Assembly (NCBI RefSeq): GCF_032854445.1
Contig: NC_088304.1
Location: forward strand, 4,030,001 to 4,094,000
DNA: 64,000 nt
Direction: 5' to 3'
DNA from: Liolophura sinensis
Taxonomy: Eukaryota; Mollusca; Polyplacophora; Chitonida; Chitonidae
The first letter of the stretch is position 1, and the number at the start of each line of letters is the position of its first letter. A program made the translations under genes and the position numbers. This document shows positions 57,801-64,000 of this stretch, piece by piece. The notes under the pieces are model-generated. The model was not told where the DNA came from. It did not search any database and worked only from the letters and a program-made list of their open reading frames with translations.

Positions 57801-60800
57801 ATTTTGTCCTCTACATAATGAGAAATTTGATAGAAACATAAAGAAACAATTTGAACTACATGTGCAGTATTTCCCCTCATGTTTGGTATGGAAAATTGCC
57901 CCCTCAGAAACACAGAATGGTTTTAAAAATGGTACTTATGATGCCAACACTTAAGTTTTTCTGATACGAACTTAAGCGAACTTCACAAAAAACTCCAATG
58001 TGGCCTAAAATGTACATGAATCGGTAAGAATCAAGCCAAACGTACAACCTGAAAAACGTTAAACTTTAGACAAACTACAGTATGTAATGCAAATGTTAAC
58101 ACACCTGTTCATTTCACCTTGTACACAGGACACTATATAAGCACTGTCACAGAAAACTGGACCATTTAAGTGTCTTTTTTCATTTTACGCATCACAGTAA
58201 AGTTGTACTGGATTAAGTCATAGAATGTTTAGACTTCAAACTCAGTCTAGTTAATGGCTGAGGCTGCAGAGGTATAATCTTGACCATAACCTGTTTTAGT
58301 GCATGTCCTACCTTGAGTTTGTGACCTCTGCATTAATGTTTGACTCGGTCAGTAACACCCTCACTGTGTTCAGATTGCCAAGCTGAACAGCCACATGTAG
58401 AGCTGAAAATATCAGAGGAACAGGCAACTGCAGACCAGGCAGGTGGAAATATGGAAATATGACAGGAACAGGCAACTACAGACCAGCAAGGTGTAAATAT
58501 GGAATATGAAAGGCAGAGGCAGCTATAGACCAGCTGGGTGTAAATATGGAAATGTGACTGGAACAGGCAACTACAGACCAGGTAGGTGTAAATATGGAAA
58601 TATAACAGGTAGAGGTGGCTACAGACCACTTGGGTGTAAAGATGGAAATGTGACAGGAACAGGCAACAACAGACCAGCTAGGCGTAAATATGGAAATATG
58701 ACCGGAACAGGCAACTATAGATCAGCTAGGTGTAAATATGGAAATATGACAGGAACTGCCACAGACCACTTGGGTGTAAAGATGGAAATGTGACAGGAAC
58801 AGGCAACAACAGACCAGGTAGGTGTAAATATGGAAATATGACAGGAACGGGCAACTATAGATCAGCTAGGTGTAAATATGGAAATATGACAGGAACAGGC
58901 AACAACAGACCAGCTAGGTGTAAATATGGAAATATGACAGGAACAGGCAACTATAGATCAGCTAGGTGTAAATATGGAAATATGACAGGAACAGGCAACA
59001 ACAGACCAGCTAGGTGTAAATATGGAAATATGACAGGAACAGGCAACTATAGATCAGCTAGGTGTAAATATGGAAATATGACAGGAACAGGCAACTATAG
59101 ATCAGTTAGTGTAAAGATGGAAATGTGACAAGAATAGGCAACTATACACCAGGTAGGTGTAAATATGGAAATATCACAGGGACAGGCAATGTTAGAACAG
59201 GACTGTACACCTATTGCGTGAGTCATACAATACAGGACCACAGTGAGAATTATCAGAGGGGGAAACCAGGCGAGGCAGCAACAAGTTCCATTTCTGAAGT
59301 CTTCGGTAGAACCTGATCCAGGTTTGATTCCAGATTTCCCAACTTCAATGCAGACAGTCTAGCCATCAGACCATCAGGCCATCGAAGCATTTCAAACAAA
59401 TATGATAAATAATGAAAATCTATTCCATACCATTGTTGTTGTTTTCATCTAAGGCGTCAAAGTTGATGTTATTCTCCAGAAGAATAGAGCAGATGGTGGC
59501 ATGATCTTTGGTGGCAGCCAGATGGAGGGCCGTTTGTTTGTGGTGGTTGACTTCATTCATACTCGCACCCGCTAACAACTGCAACAACAATGAGTGGGGG
59601 GGGGGGAGGGATATATTCATGATATTGACACTAACTGATCACATTGTATGCAGCGTGGTCCCTCTGTATTTGTACACGGGCATGAATCCGAGATCTGTTA
59701 TATACTTATAATTGATCAGATTGATCCCTAACTTGTTTTGTTGTATGTGTAAATTGTAAATGTTGTGATATATTTACAGCTCACCAGATTTCTGACCTCT
59801 GTATTTGTACACAGACATGAATCCGAGATCTGTTATATACTTATAGCTCATCAGACTCAGCCCTAACTTGTTTTGTTGTATGTGTAAATGATGTGATATG
59901 TTTACAGCTTACCAGATTTCTGGCCTCTGTATTTGTACACAGACATGAATATGAGATCTGTTATATACTTATAGCTCTTCAGACTGAGCCCTAAGTTGTT
60001 TTGTTGTATGTGTAAATGTTGTGATGTTTACAGCTCATCAGATTTCTGACCTCTGTATTTGTACACGGACATGAATATGAGATCTGTTGTATACTTATAG
60101 CTCTTCAGACTGAGCCCTAAGTTGTTTTGTTGTATGTGTAAATGATGTGATATGTTTACAGCTCACCAGATTTCTGGCCTCTGTATTTGTACACAGACAT
60201 GAATCCGAGATCTGTTATATACTTATAGCTCATCAGACTTAGCCCTAAGTTGTTTTGTTGTATGTGTAAATGATGTGATATATTTACAGCTCACCAGATT
60301 TCTGACCTCTGTATTTGTACACGGACATGAATCCGAGATCTGTTATATACTTATAGCTCATCAGACTGAGCCCTAACTTGTTTTGTTGTATATGTAAATG
60401 TTGTGATATATTTACAGCTCACCAGATTTCTGACCTCTGTATTTGTACACAGACATGAATCCGAGATCTGTTATATACTTACAGCTCTTCAGACTGAGCC
60501 CTAAGTTGTTTTGTTGTATGTGTAAATGAAGTGATATATTTATAGCTCACCAGATTTCTGGCCTCTGTATTTGTACACAGACATGAATCCGAGATCTGTT
60601 ATATACTTACAGCTCATCAGACTGAGCCCTAAGTTGTTTTGTTGTATGTGTAAATGATGTGATATGTTTACAGCTCACCAGATTTCTGACCTCTGTATTT
60701 GTACACGGACATGAATCCGATATCTGTTATATACTTATAGCTCATCAGACTGAGCCCTAACTTGTTTTGTTGTATGTGTAAATGATGTGATATGTTTACA

Positions 60801-63267
60801 GCTTACCAGATTTCTGACAATTATCTCTGACCCAGCCACGACAGCCAGGTGGAGAGGGGTAAGCTGCTTGGAGTCCTGAACCCGTGAGTTCACGTCTGCA
60901 CGCACACTGATCAGAAACAGCACACTCTCAATGTCACTCTTCTGTATCGCAGTGTGCAGGAAGTTACGGCCCTTGTTGTCTACCTGGAGTATATGAAACC
61001 GAACATTCACAACAAAAGGAACATTTAACAAATACTAAACCGTTTCCAGTAAAAGTCTAAAAACGTAAAATTTGAACAGTTTGTGTTCCATCATTATTTA
61101 ACAAGATTTAAAATATTTTATTATATATTCTATTTAAAAAAAGGTCCTTGTTCGTTGTTCTCCAACGAACTGGCAGAGACCAGAAATGCCAACAGATAAA
61201 TGGCAGAGAGGACGGATGAACAGACAGACAGAAGTGAGAATATGGATGGACGGACAGACAGACAGATGGACAGACAGACAGATGGACATTGTCAAACAAA
61301 ATCAAAACAGCTCCAGCTATACAAAAACTATTACCTGTTCAGCGGCTGTGGGTTCTCTATTAAGAATTGCTTGAGCAGCTTTGTTGTTCTTGGTTGTCAT
61401 GGCAGCGGCAAAAGGGGTCATACCCTGTTTGTCCTTGACAGTGAGGTCAAGGCCAGGGTGTGAGAGGAGAAGAGAAATGATGACGACATGCTGGTTGAGA
61501 ATGGCCACATGAACGGGGGTTTTCCCCTCTGCATCCTGTTGAAGTAGAAACACATTGTCAAAATATATTCTGTAGCTTTCCTCGATATACCCTGGTATCC
61601 CTTCTCTGGATTTCACCTCGTCCTTGACAATATTTCAGTCATATCATAATGAGAAGTGATGAGGCGTGTGTACATACATGTATATTGCACCGTTTTGTAA
61701 AAGTCCATGCCGTCAAAGTACCGCCTCTGCTGAAGATCTGGTGCAGAAGTCACCAGACATGACAACCTCGTCCAGTCATGTTATACCTCTCGGTGCTAGG
61801 CACCAAACAAAGCAGCAAGAAATACCATTTTTAAAGTCTTTGGTGTGACCCCCACCTGGGTGAGATCCCGTGATCTCCTGACATCAAGGTGGACGCTCTA
61901 GGCAAAAGGATATCCAAGTTGTCCATCCCCTCTTTCATGTGTCTTTCTTCTAATTCAAACACTCATTTGGTGCCAAAAGTATTTTAAGGGTTTCTTTTGA
62001 TGTATTGAAATTAAGTTTGGTAGCAAATCATTTTTCTGCTGGCAACTAAAGTATCCTGCTTTTTGAACTTTACAATAAGCCAGAAAATAATAATGATGTA
62101 AAACCACACTCAGCCATGGAGGTCTCCCCCCCCCCCCCGCCACCCCCAAATTATTTATTCTTGGCAAGAAATGATGCAAAACTTTTCCTGGAGCAATTAA
62201 ACACATTTTACCAATACATGTATATCTTCAGAAATCTTATTCCTTTGTTTTGTTTCTGAACTGACAATGCCATGACATTAATGGTCTCATTGGATTGCAC
62301 ATCTACAATGTTGTCAACATAATGCTGAACGTTGGCAGTCAAAATGAAGACGTACCTGTGCATTGACATCAGCTCCATGTTCCATCAGACACTGCACAAC
62401 CTGTTCCAGGCCCCAGGCACAGCTCAGGTGTAACGGGGATTGACCATCCCTACAGGAATATACAAATACTGAGTAATACAGAAGACAGACATTAAGGGAA
62501 TTTAGAGACATCCACTAAATAATTAGTGACAAATTTTTTTTACAGTTTTAGTGAAGGCAATGAAATATATTACGCTTATGTGTAAAGCACTGGTGTAAAA
62601 CCGAAATACAGAGAAGGACTTGTTGAAAAACTGTTGATAAAGGATGGTGTAAAACTGAACAAACTACCTAAGAAAAAATCCTTGAAGTATCTTGTAAATG
62701 CTGTAAATGAAGAGCTGAAATAATGAACAGTTGACTGAAACATAAAAAATGACATGGAAAAGTTTTGATCTGAGGAGAGGATGACTTACGTGGCTTCTTC
62801 CCCTCCTTCTCCATTAGGCCCAGGTCTACGAGGACTATTCTTATCACAGCCACTGTTGAAAACACAAAACCAAAGACAAAACTAAATCTTACATACAAAG
62901 CATTTTCGAGTCATATCATTAGTTACATGGTTACTCAGTGACAGGGTACAGAAATATACAGTGTCACTAACCCTCATATGACCCTGGCCCCATACAAGGG
63001 TTACTGACACCATATATTTCTGTATCTTCCTGTAATGAATTCATTCAGCAAAAGACCCATCAATACAGTGCAGAAAACTGATGTATAGTCCTCCTGACCT
63101 CTCACATAGGGGGCAGTTCAATTCAATTCAAATACTGACTAAACCTACCTTCTGATAAGAAAACAGGCCACAGATTCATTGTTCTCGTCTATGGCTCTAT
63201 GAAGCAGCGTTTGTTGACAGTCATCTGGTCCCCGCCCCCAAACATCCACATTACAGCCGTGTTTTAC
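53757..63267 (-). CDS. ANKFY1: ANKFY1 (Rabankyrin-5), C-terminal eleven coding exons
   Basis: Eleven exons on the minus strand join in phase to 462 codons plus stop, with GT and AG at all internal junctions. They encode a run of ankyrin repeats (TLLHRAIDENN, GQSPLHLSCAWGL, GKTPVHVAI, LTPLHLAVVAGSEIIV, QTALHLAATKDHATIC, LHVAVQLGNLNTVRVLL, GQNPMHVLGQYGKENAAAIF) and a C-terminal FYVE zinc finger (RKHHCRHCGRLLCSKC, with the final RVCDIC pair). Rabankyrin-5 is a Rab5 effector on early endosomes and macropinosomes; FYVE binds phosphatidylinositol 3-phosphate. The vertebrate protein is ~1170 residues, so the BTB/POZ domain and first repeats lie beyond the right edge. Five introns carry minisatellites or SINEs. 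The recognition rests on near-identity of several blocks with the known family. Confidence 0.95.
54010..54535. repeat. Degenerate minisatellite in the last ANKFY1 intron
   Basis: Irregular units with tatgagtggaggaaactggg, gaggaaaccacagaatctaa and catctacctgacaaacctca. Unit length varies because parts are skipped. It is ~120 bases from the last exon's acceptor. Confidence 0.8.
54845..54887. repeat. (AT)n microsatellite
   Basis: A run of alternating A and T in the last ANKFY1 intron. Confidence 0.95.
55129..55219 (-). CDS. ANKFY1: ANKFY1 exon (start of FYVE domain)
   Basis: Acceptor tttcccacag, donor GTGAGT. It encodes MLSKEPPWNEGENCLECNVK and FGIKTRKHH, with the first Cys pair and the basic RKHHC motif that contacts PI3P. 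The codon for the next Cys is split across the intron. Confidence 0.95.
55661..56447. repeat. 39-bp minisatellite, about 20 copies, in an ANKFY1 intron
   Basis: The unit is cattagtcacatcaggttct plus cagcttattcctgtgttca. The unit length is 13 codons, so several frames stay open through it by chance. It lies between the last ankyrin exon and the first FYVE exon. Confidence 0.95.
56530..56745 (+). repeat. Dispersed repeat copy
   Basis: gattttcctgttcttctaca, ttctgatcatgtgaatgtct, and acaattacaactagtgtcgc align with 63485-63690 over ~210 bases. It lies in an ANKFY1 intron. Confidence 0.7.
56867..57013 (-). CDS. ANKFY1: ANKFY1 exon (last ankyrin-like repeats)
   Basis: Acceptor ctttatccacag, donor GTATGT. 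It encodes LLLAYMNGNGNLCRAVVRAG and PVATKQLLFKLL, leading to the FYVE domain. Confidence 0.95.
57105..57285 (+). mobile_element. SINE, 5'-truncated, in an ANKFY1 intron
   Basis: ctctcaccaatgcaatcgcg, gtgagttcaagtccagctca, then aagtgaaatattctttagtg and aaaacaccaatcaaataca. It is antisense to ANKFY1. Confidence 0.85.
57686..57810 (-). CDS. ANKFY1: ANKFY1 exon (ankyrin-like)
   Basis: Acceptor cattatgtag, donor GTAAGT. It encodes GQNPMHVLGQYGKENAAAIF and ECMPEYPIDVPDTEGNT, one of the most conserved stretches of the family and the main reason for the assignment. Confidence 0.97.
58312..58402 (-). CDS. ANKFY1: ANKFY1 exon (ankyrin repeat)
   Basis: Acceptor gatattttcag, donor GTAGGA. It encodes LHVAVQLGNLNTVRVLLTES and NINAEVTNS; split codons on both sides match the neighbours. 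Confidence 0.95.
58403..59210 (-). repeat. 48-bp intronic minisatellite starting at a 3' splice site
   Basis: About 16 units (plus strand: ggaaatatgacaggaacagg, caactatagatcagctaggt, gtaaatat). The first unit is the acceptor region of the 58.3-kb exon itself: minus-strand CTGTTCCTctgATATTTTCAG against CTGTTCCTGTCATATTTCCA in the units. The array thus consists of copies of the polypyrimidine tract, without the final AG. Confidence 0.9.
59270..59390 (-). mobile_element. SINE fragment, second family
   Basis: ggcgaggcagcaacaagttc, cagtttgattcc-like and gccatcagaccatcaggcca resemble the 38.2-kb copy. It lies in an ANKFY1 intron. Confidence 0.55.
59431..59578 (-). CDS. ANKFY1: ANKFY1 exon (ankyrin repeat)
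   Basis: Acceptor attgttgttgcag; one base of a split codon before donor GTATGG. It encodes LLAGASMNEVNHHK, QTALHLAATKDHATICSILL and the repeat start ALDENNNN. Confidence 0.95.
59660..60806 (-). repeat. 128-bp intronic minisatellite made from an exon end and 5' splice site
   Basis: Eight units with a 128-bp period start at the genuine donor of the 60.8-kb exon and run downstream in the intron. Each unit holds, on the minus strand, TCAGAAATCTG or TCCAGAAATCTG-like exon sequence (some copies read CCAGAAATCTG) followed by GTGAGC (GTAAGC in one, GT lost to AT in one). The donor positions are 59779, 59907, 60033 (lost), 60161, 60289, 60417, 60545 and 60673, beside the real one at 60801. Confidence 0.9.
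60807..60983 (-). CDS. ANKFY1: ANKFY1 exon (ankyrin repeats) whose end seeded a minisatellite
   Basis: 59 codons in phase 0. Acceptor atactccag, donor CTG|GTAAGC at 60801-60806. It shows VDNKGRNFLHTAI, VLFLISVRADVNSRVQ and LTPLHLAVVAGSEIIVRNL. The last 12 exon bases and the donor are repeated eight more times in the following intron (59660-60800). Confidence 0.95.
61200..61292. repeat. GACA/GATG tetranucleotide repeat
   Basis: Irregular gacagacagatggacagaca repeats in an ANKFY1 intron. Frames through it are artefacts. Confidence 0.9.
61335..61535 (-). CDS. ANKFY1: ANKFY1 exon (two ankyrin repeats)
   Basis: 67 codons in phase 0. Acceptor tacttcaacag, donor GTAATA. It shows GKTPVHVAILNQHVVIISLL and GMTPFAAAMTTKNNKAAQAI. 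Confidence 0.95.
61735..61905 (-). mobile_element. SINE, second family, in an ANKFY1 intron
   Basis: acctctcggtgctaggcacc, tttttaaagtctttggtgtg and cctgggtgagatcccgtgat correspond to the 33.8- and 38.2-kb copies. It is in the same transcriptional sense as ANKFY1. Confidence 0.75.
62356..62449 (-). CDS. ANKFY1: ANKFY1 exon (ankyrin repeat)
   Basis: Acceptor ttcctgtag, donor GTACGT. It encodes DGQSPLHLSCAWGLEQVVQC and HGADVNAQ, a canonical ankyrin repeat. Confidence 0.95.
62790..62852 (-). CDS. ANKFY1: ANKFY1 exon, 63 bases, linker
   Basis: Acceptor tttcaacag, donor GTAAGT. It encodes GCDKNSPRRPGPNGEGGEEA, a Gly/Pro/Glu-rich loop between ankyrin repeats that is a recognisable feature of the family. 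Confidence 0.9.
62968..63035. repeat. Single diverged unit of the 50.3-kb minisatellite
   Basis: ccctcatatgaccctggccc, ggttactgacaccatatatt and ctgtatcttcctgt follow the order of the 56-bp unit at 50306-51462. It lies in an ANKFY1 intron, 11.5 kb from the array. Confidence 0.6.
63149..63267 (-). CDS. ANKFY1: ANKFY1 exon (ankyrin repeat), first in window
   Basis: Begins after tgaccag and encodes VKHGCNVDVWGRG, then TLLHRAIDENNESVACFLI. It ends with two bases of a split codon before GTAGGT. The acceptor has a weak pyrimidine tract, so the 5' limit is less certain than the others. Confidence 0.85.
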
Positions 63268-63484
63268 CTGGTCAGGTGAGACATAACTCTATCAAACACA
63301 AAACTTTCACTCTATGTTTTCTTTATAAAGTGAACATATAAAGTTATAGACCAAAGCATCATACATAAAAAATCATTCAAAATTTAAGAGTTTTAATATA
63401 ATCTAAGGCTACACCTATTTCACTTTGTGGTTTATGAGTAAGCTGACATTATAAATTCAAACAAGAATTTTCATTTTTTTTGAT

Positions 63485-63690
63485 CTTGACAGTTTTAGGA
63501 TTTTCCTGTTTTTCAAGGCTTTCTGATCATGTAACTGTCTTCAGCAGGAAAAATTAGCTTGATGGTCTAGATTTCGCAAACATAAGATTATTTTCAAGTT
63601 TTATTTTCATTTTTATACTCTCCCCCGACACTAAAAAAAGATTAATTCGCCGCTTAATACGACAATTTCAATTAGTGTGGCCTAAGGAGT
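63485..63690 (+). repeat. Dispersed repeat copy
   Basis: Best copy of the family also seen at 52480 and 56530: gattttcctgtttttcaagg, ctttctgatcatgtaactgt, and acaatttcaattagtgtggc. Confidence 0.7.
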
Positions 63691-63889
63691 TTCATATGGT
63701 TTAATTATATGTCATAGGCAGCCCCTCATCACTTGGAAGGGTGTTTTGGTCTTGTTACCAAAGATGTGAGATCAACCCCAACTTTGGATAGGGAATTTTC
63801 AAGACTGTCTTGCTTCATTTGTCCTTTGGACCTTCATGCCACGACGTGATCAGCCTTGTATGGTCTTACATGAATGGCAATCATTGGAG

Positions 63890-64000
63890 AATTCAGGGGT
63901 CGGTGTTTCAATGTAGCAACCTGGTGTTTTTCTCAAACCATAAAATTTGTTGCCGTTGTATAAATGAAAAGTCCTTGAATATGGCATGAAACATCAATGA
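63890..64000 (+). mobile_element. Diverged SINE tail at the window edge
   Basis: ttgttgccgttgtataaatg, aaaagtccttgaatatggca and tgaaacatcaatga match the 3' end of the main SINE family with many changes. Confidence 0.6.

Noticed and set aside
58506-59316. Gly/Tyr/Lys-rich 16-residue repeat protein
   Set aside because: The 48-bp intronic minisatellite is a multiple of three; no gene context on the plus strand.

Overview
The window is nuclear DNA of an invertebrate animal. It is AT-rich and intron-containing, with animal orthologues of a Sesquipedalian/PHETA protein and of ANKFY1 (Rabankyrin-5). It is full of tRNA-derived SINEs whose tail (…gtacggcgtaaaacaccaatcaaa) is, as far as I know, typical of molluscs and related lophotrochozoans. 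A mollusc, perhaps a bivalve, is the best guess, but no single-copy marker here proves it. Most short open frames are chance frames in repeats or intergenic DNA.

Layout. 0-5 kb: a 65-bp minisatellite, then DNA without recognisable genes. 6.9-13.9 kb: a decayed Maverick/Polinton-like (virus-derived) block on the minus strand. It has a PC4-like reading frame, an unknown frame, a retroviral-type integrase cut by a SINE, a membrane-segment frame, an A32/FtsK-like ATPase, an F54H12.2-like protein, the probable start of a protease, and a reverse transcriptase. All the recognisable enzymes are broken by stops, shifts or deletions. No family-B DNA polymerase was found. GC-rich modules, one of them with E2F-like sites, precede its two coding parts. 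14-26 kb: mostly non-coding, with a 2-kb minisatellite showing higher-order repeats, scattered repeats, and a 2.1-kb foldback element with ~240-bp inverted arms.

26.4-32.4 kb: two tandem intronless-ORF paralogues of an unrecognised family (268 and 283 aa), each with a splice acceptor directly before its ATG. 33.5-36.7 kb: a SINE cluster around a 200-N assembly gap whose two flanks are near-identical. 38.6-39.5 kb: a Sesquipedalian-like PH-domain gene followed by ~6.5 kb of AT-rich probable 3' UTR/intergenic DNA. 46-52.5 kb: several minisatellites. 53.8-63.3 kb: the last eleven coding exons of ANKFY1 on the minus strand (ankyrin repeats plus FYVE zinc finger). All exon phases agree; the N-terminal BTB half lies beyond the right edge.

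The two recognised cellular genes converge and both belong to the endosomal system: Sesquipedalians bind OCRL/INPP5B phosphatases, and ANKFY1 is a Rab5 effector that binds PI3P through FYVE. This may be coincidence. The most unusual structure is inside ANKFY1, where two intronic minisatellites are built from the adjoining splice-site sequence. One carries eight copies of an exon end plus 5' splice site, seven of them with an intact GT; the other starts at a 3' splice site and repeats its pyrimidine tract.
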